NCBI GenBank assembly: GCA_937919945.1
Contig: CALESY010000122.1
Coordinates: 1-27,944 of the forward strand
DNA: 27,944 nt
Source: an uncultured Chitinophagaceae bacterium
GTDB taxonomy: Bacteria; Bacteroidota; Bacteroidia; Chitinophagales; Chitinophagaceae
Direction: 5' to 3'
The translations under genes were made by a program, and so were the position numbers. Shown here in pieces: positions 14,644 through 22,645 of this stretch (positions within the stretch are counted from its first letter, which is position 1; each line of letters opens with the position of its first letter). The notes under the pieces were generated by a model, which worked only from the letters and a program-made list of their open reading frames with translations, had not been told where the DNA came from and did no database searches.

Positions 14644-17037
14644 TTACATTCTGCTTGCCTCTTCTGCACCAGTACGTTGTTGTATGCCTTCAGTTTTCTT
14701 GCCGAAATTGTAGCTAAACCCCAAAGACACTGATTGAGATCCGTATCTTAACGATGAGGCAGTTTCAATACCATTCCAATTAGATGTAGTTGTTATGTTA
14801 TACATGCGAAACGGATCTTCTATACTCAGCTTTACTGTGCCAGCATCTTTCAACACTTTCTTCGCAATATTGAAGCCCAACCAATAGCTTGGGCCGTAGC
14901 GGTCTATAACATTTTGTAAATCGCCTGTGCTGGCATAGAATGTACTATCTACAGTCCAGCCCTTGTTTAGATTGCATGTGGCTTGCATATGGACTGACGC
15001 CCCCAAAGATGTCGCCAACAATCTGTGTCCACGAAAGCTTAGAAACCTGTTATAATAGACATCTCCTGCTGTGGTCAGCAACAATGATTTTGTCAATTGT
15101 TTGTTATAGCTGCAAGAGCCATGTAGCACATAATCATCTGCATAATTGCCCCATGTAGCAAACACAGCATTGTTAACGGCATCAAACGCTAAAACAGGTG
15201 TAATGTATCCAGTTACCTTTCTAAGCCCAACAGATACAAATAATTCATTTCGATTGTTGTACCTAAGTTCTATGTAATTTCTGTAAGCGGGCGATAAGTC
15301 CGGATTACCTTTCTGATAATAGTATTGTGAAAAATAAGTAACGAACGGGCTCATCATCGTATAAGCCGGACGGTTGACACGCCTGCCACAACTTACTTCC
15401 ATACTGTTCTTCTCATCTATTTTATAGCTTACAAATGCCGTTGGGAATAACCCAATATTACTGCGCTGAAACGATCCACCCTGTTGTGTTTCTTTACCAT
15501 CGTTGTTCATATTCTCTGCGCGTAAGCCGACTTGTGTATTCCACTTTTTGCCAAAAGCTTTTGTAAGGTTTACATAAGCAGCGTTTATATTTTCTTTGTA
15601 GATGAAATGATTTGTGCGTGTACTATCATTCACCCAATTGGCATTTTGCAGTATTTGAAAATTGGCCTGATTATTCACCATTGCATAGCTATACTTTATA
15701 CCCGCCTCAGCCTGCCAACCTTTTGCTATCTCGCCGCTATAATCTGCTCTTGCAGTTATTACATCAAAAATAGAAACAGATTGATTATCTAAATCAAGAT
15801 TCCCTGCTACAGGATTGTATTGTTCGTCGTAGTTTCTACCGACAGTATTATGTGTTTCACGCTGATTGCGATAGATGTAGTCGGCATCAACAGATATCTT
15901 CTGGTTTTTTGCAGGTTCATATTTGATATATGCATTACACAAATAATGATTTCGTTCAAAATTGTGATTGTTTACCGTTGTGTTATAGATTGTATTATTC
16001 GCTGCATCTTTTACTGTAGCAGAGGCTTGATCTCTCTGCACATTCGGGTGATAAATACCTTTGGTGCTACAACCAATGGTAGTTTTATCAGTTATTGTAT
16101 AGTCTGCCCCTAGTTTGATATTATAGTCTGAAAAAGTTTCTTTCATGAAAATAGATTGGTCTGTTTCATTTATCAGCTTACCTGTTTGTGGGTTGGTAGC
16201 CTTTCGGTTGTCTATTCTATCCAAAAATCCTGTAGCAGTCATTTGCCCCAGGTTTGTATATAGTGTCAACCTGTTATTTCTATACGTTAAGCTACCGCTA
16301 TTGTGTGTGTTAGGATATACGCCCTGCTCTGCCTCGAGTGCTATATTACCATTCAGCCCTTTCTTTTTTATCCTTTTCGTTTTTATGTTGATGATACCAC
16401 CACTACCTTCTGCATCGTATTTACTGGATGGTTGTGTAATAAGCTCTAATGCGGCTACATCATTGCCGGACAGGGTTTTTAAATAATCTTCCAGCTCTTT
16501 GCCGGACATGTAAGTTTGTTTGTCATCTATCAGAACCGTAACACCAGTGCCTTGTAAGGTTATATTACCATTGTTGGCATTTACTCCGGGCGATTTTTGC
16601 AATAAATCCCAAACTGAATTACCAAGTGTGTTTACCTGCTGGAAATTCAATACAGTCTTACCCAATCCGGATTCTATACCAGGCGATTTACTGCTGACTA
16701 CAACATCCTGCAGCGTGGTGGTAGATGTTATTTGCAGTTTCAGTGCTTCATTCTTTTCCATTACTACTACTTGCTGCATTAGTTTTGTATATCCTACAGC
16801 ATTGATGGCTATAATGTAATTGCCTGTTTTGGCAATATGCATTTCAAATGCACCATTATCATCGGTCAATTCAGATTGTACCCATGCAGAGTCTGCGTTG
16901 AGCAGCGAAACAGTAGCTACTGATATAGGTTTACCCTGCACGTCATACACTATACCATTCAGCGATATTTGTTGTGCAGAAAGCCTGGCAGTAATAACAA
17001 GCAGCAGTACAATTGCAGCTGAGAGAACTTTTTGCAT
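14644..17037 (-). CDS. Second TonB-dependent-receptor-like outer-membrane beta-barrel protein
   Basis: A 797-residue paralogue of the receptor at 7174-9618. It has a signal peptide (about 1-21, ending ARLSAQ), a carboxypeptidase-regulatory-like domain (about 25-110; LNGIVYDVQGKPISVATV), a plug domain (about 110-215; VWDLLQKSPGV, GVTVLIDDKQTYMSG, ELITQPSSKYDAEG, GIINIKTKR) and a barrel ending SLGFSYNFGKK. A short tail (QQRTGAEEASRM) resembles the tail of the first receptor. No SusD-like partner is present and the substrate is unknown. It shares its transcript end with the YkgJ-type gene and is separated from the upstream smc gene by that gene's terminator, so it needs its own promoter. Confidence 0.9.
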   Translation of the reverse strand: MQKVLSAAIVLLLVITARLSAQQISLNGIVYDVQGKPISVATVSLLNADSAWVQSELTDDNGAFEMHIAKTGNYIIAINAVGYTKLMQQVVVMEKNEALKLQITSTTTLQDVVVSSKSPGIESGLGKTVLNFQQVNTLGNSVWDLLQKSPGVNANNGNITLQGTGVTVLIDDKQTYMSGKELEDYLKTLSGNDVAALELITQPSSKYDAEGSGGIINIKTKRIKKKGLNGNIALEAEQGVYPNTHNSGSLTYRNNRLTLYTNLGQMTATGFLDRIDNRKATNPQTGKLINETDQSIFMKETFSDYNIKLGADYTITDKTTIGCSTKGIYHPNVQRDQASATVKDAANNTIYNTTVNNHNFERNHYLCNAYIKYEPAKNQKISVDADYIYRNQRETHNTVGRNYDEQYNPVAGNLDLDNQSVSIFDVITARADYSGEIAKGWQAEAGIKYSYAMVNNQANFQILQNANWVNDSTRTNHFIYKENINAAYVNLTKAFGKKWNTQVGLRAENMNNDGKETQQGGSFQRSNIGLFPTAFVSYKIDEKNSMEVSCGRRVNRPAYTMMSPFVTYFSQYYYQKGNPDLSPAYRNYIELRYNNRNELFVSVGLRKVTGYITPVLAFDAVNNAVFATWGNYADDYVLHGSCSYNKQLTKSLLLTTAGDVYYNRFLSFRGHRLLATSLGASVHMQATCNLNKGWTVDSTFYASTGDLQNVIDRYGPSYWLGFNIAKKVLKDAGTVKLSIEDPFRMYNITTTSNWNGIETASSLRYGSQSVSLGFSYNFGKKTEGIQQRTGAEEASRM

Positions 17038-17062
17038 AGATAGACATTGAAAGCGTGAATGC

Positions 17063-17094
17063 TAAAAATACTATCCTGCGAAAGCTTACTGCAA
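17063..17094 (-). promoter_or_regulatory. Probable promoter of the second receptor gene
   Basis: TTG (17092-17094), a 21-base spacer and TATTTTTA (17063-17070), one mismatch from TAnnTTTG. It would give a leader of about 20 bases before the ATG at 17037. Confidence 0.4.
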
Positions 17095-17130
17095 GTACAC
17101 CCAGCATGGTTTTGGTTAATATTAACATAA

Positions 17131-17157
17131 ATAAAAATAGCCGCAATGCGGCTATTT
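17131..17157 (-). terminator. Rho-independent terminator of smc
   Basis: On the minus strand AAATAGCCGC / GCGGCTATTT form a 10-base perfect stem (17148-17157 and 17135-17144) with a 3-base loop and a following T-rich tract, 22 bases after the smc stop codon. Confidence 0.88.
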
Positions 17158-17178
17158 ACTATGAATTAATAATCTGGA

Positions 17179-20100
17179 TTAATTACTCAAACTACGGAAG
17201 TCAACCGGTACTAATTTACTTACACCGGGCTCTTGCATAGTTACACCATATATTACGTCAACCGCAGCCATTGTCTGCTTGTTGTGCGTTACAATGATAA
17301 ACTGTGAGTTGTCGCTGAACTTGCGTATCATTTGCGTAAACTTACCTACGTTGGCATCATCAAGCGGCGCGTCCACCTCATCGAGAATACAGAACGGTGC
17401 TGGCTTGATAAGGTAAATAGCAAAGAGGAAAGCCGTAGAGGTAAGTGTTTTTTCACCACCCGAAAGCTGCGTAAGCGTGCTGGGCTTTTTACCTTTGGGC
17501 TGTGCATATATTTCTATGCCGCTATCTGCAATATTATCTGGGTCAGTCAGGCGAAGGTCGCAATTATCTTCTGCTGTGAAGAGCGCTTTAAATACTTCCA
17601 CAAAGTTTTCACGCACTTTATCAAATGTTTCACGGAATTTTGCATTGGCTGTTTGCTCCACTTCTTCTATTGTAGCCATGAGCGACTCTTTCGCGTTCAC
17701 CAAGTCGGTTTTTTGCTCGACGATAAAGTCATGGCGGGCTTTCATTTCCGTATAAGCCTCAATAGCTGTGGGGTTGATTTCGCCCATATTTTCAAGGCGT
17801 TTCTTCATCCGTTCTGCCTCTGCATTTAGCTCATCAACAGTCAGCTCATTCGCACGAGCCTGATCCAGTATTTCATCCAGGTTCACTTTAAACTCCACGC
17901 TCAAACGTTCCTTCATACCAGCCAACTTCAGCTTCATATCGTTTAGCTGGTCTTTGATACTGTTGAGCAATGTTTCAGCATGTTCTTTTTCACGGCGTTT
18001 CTGGTTTAACTGGCTTTCCTGTGCAGAGATAGTATTACGCATTTCGTAGTACAACCTATCTTTTTCATTCAGCGTCTTTTCTTCAGTTTCCTTGCGTGTC
18101 AGCAATTCGTATAGCTCATTATCACCGGCGTGCAGTTGTGTTTCTGTTTCACCCAGTTGTCCCGCAATTTGTTGCAATTGCTCACTGTTGCTGGCTATCT
18201 GGCGCTTCAGGTCATTCAGTTGGTTGCTGCGGAAACTCAATTCCTGCTTCAAACCTTCCAGCTTGCTTTGCTGGCGTGTGTACTGGATGTTGTGGTTATT
18301 ATACTGCTGCGTAGCCATATTGAATTCCTGCTCTACGCTATGAAATTCAGCTTCCGCATTTTGTATATCCTGTTGCAGCGATTGCAGTTGCTCGTTGATA
18401 GACTCCAACTCTGCGCGTGTATCAGCAATACTTGCATGTGTATCTTCCAGCTGGCCTTGAAGGTCTTGTAAACGTTGTTCCCCGTTTTGATTCAGGTGTT
18501 CAAAGTTCTCAATCCTGTTATTGAGGTTTACGGAATGGTTTTGCAGGCGGTTGATTTCGTTGCGTGTTTGTTCAATCGCTCTGTCGTTCAATTCCTGATT
18601 AAAACCTGTTATCTGCGTTTGGGTATCGCTGATGTATTGTTTTAGCTGTGTTGTTGTTGCAGTGAGCTCCTCAATCTCTTTAGCAAGACGTTCCAGATTT
18701 TTGGCACGGCCTATTTTATTACCTTCAAACAAACCTACAGAACCACCGCCCAGTGTGTATTTGCCACGCACCACTTTGCCGCTTTTCTCTACTATCACAT
18801 TGCCATTAGCCATGTCAATGCTTGTGATAGCAGCTTCGCTATCTGCAATATACACATGCCCCAGCAAGTGCTGTGCCAGTGGCATATATTGTTCATCAAC
18901 ATTCACTACGCTCAGTGCTGGCGTTAAACCTTGTGGTGCATTATGCTGTGAAGGTTGGTATTGCTGAAACTGGTTGGTAACAAAGAAATTGGCCTTACCT
19001 TTTTTATTGCTTTCTAACAGGTGTACTGCTTTAGCGGCTTCGCCAATATTCTCAACTATATAATAGTTCAGGTAGTTATCAAGTACATTTTCTAATGCGG
19101 TACGGTATTCATTTTGTACTACAAATACGTCTGATAGTAACGGAGCTTCACTATTCCAGTCTTTATTCTTTTTCAGGAATTTGATACTGTCAGGGTAGCC
19201 CTCAAGGCTCTCTACCAACGACTTTAATAAGTCGTGTTCATTACGACGGCTATCCAGTTTACGGTTTTCGTCAACCGACTGTGCACGTAGTGTTTCCAAC
19301 TGTTCCTGACTTTGCAGGATTTTAGCTTTCACTTCTTCCTGACGTGTGATGAGGCCCTGCAATGCATCATTTTGCTCTTGCAAACTGCCTTCAGCATCAG
19401 TACGCTCGTTTGTCAGTTGTGTTATCTGTGTTGTGCGCTGTGCTTTTTCATCCTGTATCTGCTGAATGCTACGCTGCAGGTTCATTACAGATGTATCTGC
19501 AATAGCTACTTTCTTTTCCGCCTCAAACTGTATACGTTGTTTGTTTTGGTATTCTGCACGTAGTTGTTCCAACACTTTTTTCTTTGCGTCAAAAGCATCG
19601 CGTTTTTCATCTACAATGCCACGCATACTTTCCAGTTCATCACGTAGTTTTTCCAGCACTGCATTGTCGTCATCTATTTGCTTCTCTGCAAACGTGATAG
19701 ACTCTTCCAGGCTCTGCAATTGCATACCTGCACCCGATAAAAATTCGCTCAGGCTTTTTTCACGCTCTTTCAGATGGTCAAGGCGTTGAGCAGCAAGGCG
19801 CTTATCGCTTTCTAACTGGCGAACACGATTCAGTAATTCGTTAAACTGTTTCTGCAAGCCATTTAACTCCTGCTCTTTCTCTATCAGCTTTACTTTGTCT
19901 TGTTCTACCACCGCTTCTTCGGTAGCTACAATCGCTTCCAGTTGTGTACGGCGGTCTGTTTCAGTGTCGTGCTGCTCGTTAAGTGTTTTATATTGTTCGT
20001 TGAAATGCTCCAGGGATGCTTTTGCCAGTTCAACGCTTACTTCTTTATACTCCCCTTTTATCTGAAAATAACGTTCTGCTTTCTTTGCCTGACTTTCAAG

Positions 20101-20712
20101 TGTGCGTAGGTTATTACCAATCTCAAATAACAGGTCTTCTATACGTGCCAGGTCTTGCTCGGTAGCATCCAATTTCAGCTTGGCTTCTTTCTTACGTGTT
20201 TTGTAGATAGAGATACCAGCTGCCTGCTCCAACATACGACGGCGAGAATTGTCTTTGTCTTTGATGATATCATCCACCATGCCAAGTTCTATGATGGCAT
20301 ACGAGTCATTACTGACACCCGTATCCAAGAACAAGTTGTGAATGTCTTTCAAACGACAAGTAACATCATTGAGACGATACTCACTCTCACCATTCTTATA
20401 AAACTTACGAGTGATGGTAACAGTTGTAAACTCCGTAGGCAATAAATTCCTAGTATTCTCAAACGTTAGTGATACTTCTGCCATACCAGAACCGGCACGT
20501 GTACGCGAACCATTAAAGATCAGGTCTTCAAGATTATCAGAACGCAAGGCTTTTATCTTGTGTTCACCAATAACCCAACGTATAGCATCAACTATATTCG
20601 ACTTACCGCAACCATTAGGGCCAACGATACCTGTAATGGGGTGATCGAGCAGTACATGGGTTTTATCTGCAAAAGACTTAAAGCCTTTTATATCCAACGA
20701 TTTTAAGCGCAA
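17179..20712 (-). CDS. smc: Chromosome segregation/condensation ATPase Smc
   Basis: A 1177-residue SMC ATPase that, as a dimer with ScpA and ScpB, loads on DNA and organises and separates chromosomes. It has an N-terminal head with Walker A GPNGCGKSN (about 31-39), a long coiled coil, a hinge near the middle (from about EGYPDSIKFL through NYYIVENIGEAAKAV), a return coiled coil, and a C-terminal head with signature LSGGEKTLTSTA, Walker B CILDEVDAPLDD and the switch His in VTHNKQT. I start at the TTG at 20712 because it gives MRLKSLDIKGFKSFADKT, the usual Smc N-terminus. A TTG at 20748 lies upstream of the likely transcription start and would add 12 atypical residues. Confidence 0.95.
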   Translation of the reverse strand: MRLKSLDIKGFKSFADKTHVLLDHPITGIVGPNGCGKSNIVDAIRWVIGEHKIKALRSDNLEDLIFNGSRTRAGSGMAEVSLTFENTRNLLPTEFTTVTITRKFYKNGESEYRLNDVTCRLKDIHNLFLDTGVSNDSYAIIELGMVDDIIKDKDNSRRRMLEQAAGISIYKTRKKEAKLKLDATEQDLARIEDLLFEIGNNLRTLESQAKKAERYFQIKGEYKEVSVELAKASLEHFNEQYKTLNEQHDTETDRRTQLEAIVATEEAVVEQDKVKLIEKEQELNGLQKQFNELLNRVRQLESDKRLAAQRLDHLKEREKSLSEFLSGAGMQLQSLEESITFAEKQIDDDNAVLEKLRDELESMRGIVDEKRDAFDAKKKVLEQLRAEYQNKQRIQFEAEKKVAIADTSVMNLQRSIQQIQDEKAQRTTQITQLTNERTDAEGSLQEQNDALQGLITRQEEVKAKILQSQEQLETLRAQSVDENRKLDSRRNEHDLLKSLVESLEGYPDSIKFLKKNKDWNSEAPLLSDVFVVQNEYRTALENVLDNYLNYYIVENIGEAAKAVHLLESNKKGKANFFVTNQFQQYQPSQHNAPQGLTPALSVVNVDEQYMPLAQHLLGHVYIADSEAAITSIDMANGNVIVEKSGKVVRGKYTLGGGSVGLFEGNKIGRAKNLERLAKEIEELTATTTQLKQYISDTQTQITGFNQELNDRAIEQTRNEINRLQNHSVNLNNRIENFEHLNQNGEQRLQDLQGQLEDTHASIADTRAELESINEQLQSLQQDIQNAEAEFHSVEQEFNMATQQYNNHNIQYTRQQSKLEGLKQELSFRSNQLNDLKRQIASNSEQLQQIAGQLGETETQLHAGDNELYELLTRKETEEKTLNEKDRLYYEMRNTISAQESQLNQKRREKEHAETLLNSIKDQLNDMKLKLAGMKERLSVEFKVNLDEILDQARANELTVDELNAEAERMKKRLENMGEINPTAIEAYTEMKARHDFIVEQKTDLVNAKESLMATIEEVEQTANAKFRETFDKVRENFVEVFKALFTAEDNCDLRLTDPDNIADSGIEIYAQPKGKKPSTLTQLSGGEKTLTSTAFLFAIYLIKPAPFCILDEVDAPLDDANVGKFTQMIRKFSDNSQFIIVTHNKQTMAAVDVIYGVTMQEPGVSKLVPVDFRSLSN

Positions 20713-20735
20713 AATTTCAAGTTTTGTGGGGATGA

Positions 20736-20764
20736 CAAATTTATACAATTCACCCGTTTGTCAA
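20736..20764 (-). promoter_or_regulatory. Promoter of smc
   Basis: TTG (20762-20764), an 18-base spacer and TAAATTTG (20736-20743), a full match to the Bacteroidota pattern. Transcription would begin near 20730, leaving about 18 bases before the TTG start at 20712. Confidence 0.65.
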
Positions 20765-20930
20765 TGGTTTATATTGCCCTGCAGCTTGTTTTGTGGGTAA
20801 TGAGTGGAATATATTTCAGGAAATACAAAAAACACATAATATATATATTCACTACGAGGACTTCCTTTACAACTCATTAACCATTTTATATATGCGTATT
20901 GATTTGTAAATACTATTTTTATTGCCGATA

Positions 20931-21977
20931 ATGTCAAAGCATATCCCCAGTTTAAATGGCCTGAGAGCTATCAGCATATTGATGGTTGTTATTGGTCATA
21001 TTGACCAAAAGAACCTAAATGATTTCTTTTACATAAGATACCCTATGTTGATTGATGCTCAATTGGGCGTAAATGTATTCTTTGTTTTATCAGGCTTTCT
21101 TATCACTACCTTACTTTTGCAAGAAGAAAATGCTAAACAAGCTATTTCGCTCAAAGGTTTTTACATAAAAAGAGCTTTTCGCATTTTCCCAGTTTATTAC
21201 ACTCTGTTGGCCGTATATCTGATATTGCAACTGGCAGACGTCTTGTATTTTAGCGGATTATCGTGGCTTACATCTCTTACCTATACCAAGTATCTGAATT
21301 GGCATGACGACTGGGAAACCGGGCACTTATGGTCATTGTCTATCGAGGAGCAGTTTTATTTGGTCTGGCCCTTTGTTTTCAAGTTTGCAAAGAACTACAG
21401 AAAGCATTTTGCGTTTAGCATCATACTTATTGTGCCAGTACTACGGATGTTATACATCAAAACCCAATACCAATGGATGGATGAGCTTACACTGTTTCAA
21501 CGGGTAGATGCCATTATGTGGGGTTGTGTGTTTGCCATGTATCATGATAAACTGTTGGCTGTATGTCAACAATATATAGCTAAATATAAATGGGTAATGT
21601 GGATGCCGTTTCTGGCAATACCTGCCCTTTCAGCTTTTACACTCATCAACCATCGGTTCGACATGCACATGGGTGCATTCATTGTGCCATTCGGCAATAC
21701 CACAGGTACTATTGCTGATGTTGCTATTGGCTTTATAGTTCTTATTTGCATACACTATCAGAAGACAGGTGTTTTCAAAATATTGAATAATAAACCAATG
21801 GACTATATAGGAAAACTATCTTACAGCTTGTATATATGGCAACAACTATTTTTTTCTGAAAACATAGGGTGGGCAAGCAGCCTGCCACTGAATATCGTTC
21901 TGCTGTTTACTGTTGCTAATATTTCCTATTATGCAATAGAAAAACCTTGCCTGCGATTGAGGGAAAAATTCCTGTAA
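20931..21977 (+). CDS. Membrane acyltransferase, OafA/YrhL (acyltransferase-3) family
   Basis: A 348-residue integral membrane protein of the acyltransferase-3 family, which moves acetyl or other acyl groups onto cell-surface sugars. It opens with the family motif SLNGLRAISILMVVIGH (Arg12 and His23 are the conserved pair) and has GVNVFFVLSGFLITT, FYIKRAFRIFPVYY and LWSLSIEEQFYLVWP (Glu139/Glu140). About ten hydrophobic helices are spread over the whole length, and there is no C-terminal SGNH domain. The ATG at 20931 is preferred over an in-frame TTG at 20922. No polysaccharide genes are nearby, so the acceptor is unknown. It is divergent from smc across a 218-base AT-rich gap and converges on a lipoprotein gene, 9 bases apart. 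Confidence 0.92.
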   Translation: MSKHIPSLNGLRAISILMVVIGHIDQKNLNDFFYIRYPMLIDAQLGVNVFFVLSGFLITTLLLQEENAKQAISLKGFYIKRAFRIFPVYYTLLAVYLILQLADVLYFSGLSWLTSLTYTKYLNWHDDWETGHLWSLSIEEQFYLVWPFVFKFAKNYRKHFAFSIILIVPVLRMLYIKTQYQWMDELTLFQRVDAIMWGCVFAMYHDKLLAVCQQYIAKYKWVMWMPFLAIPALSAFTLINHRFDMHMGAFIVPFGNTTGTIADVAIGFIVLICIHYQKTGVFKILNNKPMDYIGKLSYSLYIWQQLFFSENIGWASSLPLNIVLLFTVANISYYAIEKPCLRLREKFL

Positions 21978-21986
21978 CTTGTTTGA

Positions 21987-22490
21987 TTACTCTATTGGGC
22001 GTGGAAAATCATTCTTATCAGCATACTCCTGAATATGCCTGTACATAACATCGTGCTTTTCTAAATCTGCTTTAGTAGTAGAAAACAGATTGTTCATAGA
22101 TAACTGGATGGTATCGTCTGGTGTATCACCGTTGTATGACTCAAACACCATCATTTTGGTAACAATGCTATCGTTTTCATATCGTAAAATATCGAGCATT
22201 GAACCTCTTAGTTTTTCAGAACCGCCTACATCTTTCATACCTTTTACATGTTCTGTTTTACTGCGGATATAATCCTCTATCTGCTTCCGGTATGGTGGCA
22301 GGTGGCTGAAATCTTTGGTATTAACAGCAATACGAAACTCATCGCCCCATACTTTGCCCATATAGTTGAGCGAGTCGTTTATCTGGGTGATTTCATTGCA
22401 CATTTTCATAGCATCCTCGCGCTTGTTCCAGTTGCAGGAAGCCAGCGAAAGAGCCAATATAAAGACAGATATGTATGCAAAAGAACGCAT
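21987..22490 (-). CDS. Lipoprotein of unknown function
   Basis: A 167-residue lipoprotein. The signal peptide ends in lipobox LASC with the lipid-modified Cys19 (MRSFAYISVFILALSLASC), followed by Asn-Trp rather than Asp. The mature part is polar and largely helical, with many Lys/Asp/Glu (YRKQIEDYIRSKTEHVKGMKDV, LEKHDVMYRHIQEYADKNDF). No family is recognised; the shape recalls small helical periplasmic lipoproteins of Bacteroidota. The ATG at 22490 is chosen over a TTG at 22502, which would sit at or before the expected transcription start downstream of TAGATTTG (22510-22517). Confidence 0.75.
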   Translation of the reverse strand: MRSFAYISVFILALSLASCNWNKREDAMKMCNEITQINDSLNYMGKVWGDEFRIAVNTKDFSHLPPYRKQIEDYIRSKTEHVKGMKDVGGSEKLRGSMLDILRYENDSIVTKMMVFESYNGDTPDDTIQLSMNNLFSTTKADLEKHDVMYRHIQEYADKNDFPRPIE

Positions 22491-22509
22491 ATATGGTACC
22501 AAAGTAATT

Positions 22510-22517
22510 CAAATCTA
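22510..22517 (-). promoter_or_regulatory. Probable -7 box of the lipoprotein gene
   Basis: TAGATTTG on the minus strand is an exact TAnnTTTG match, 19 bases before the ATG at 22490. No clear TTG at -33. Confidence 0.35.
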
Positions 22518-22613
22518 TCTATTGAATCGTTTAAAAAACGTGAAAGTTACAGGAATATTATCCTCTTTATGGGCTGATAAGCAATATTCGCTATGCAACT
22601 GCCTCAGTTAAAC

Positions 22614-22621
22614 TAACTTTG
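22614..22621 (+). promoter_or_regulatory. Probable -7 box of hscA
   Basis: TAACTTTG is an exact TAnnTTTG match, 24 bases before the hscA ATG. No good TTG lies at the -33 distance. Confidence 0.4.
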
Positions 22622-22645
22622 TGCCTCTTGAAATAACGCAATTTT

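Noticed and set aside
20826..20850. AT-dinucleotide stretch upstream of the acyltransferase gene
   Set aside because: Short and unstructured; ordinary AT-rich intergenic sequence.
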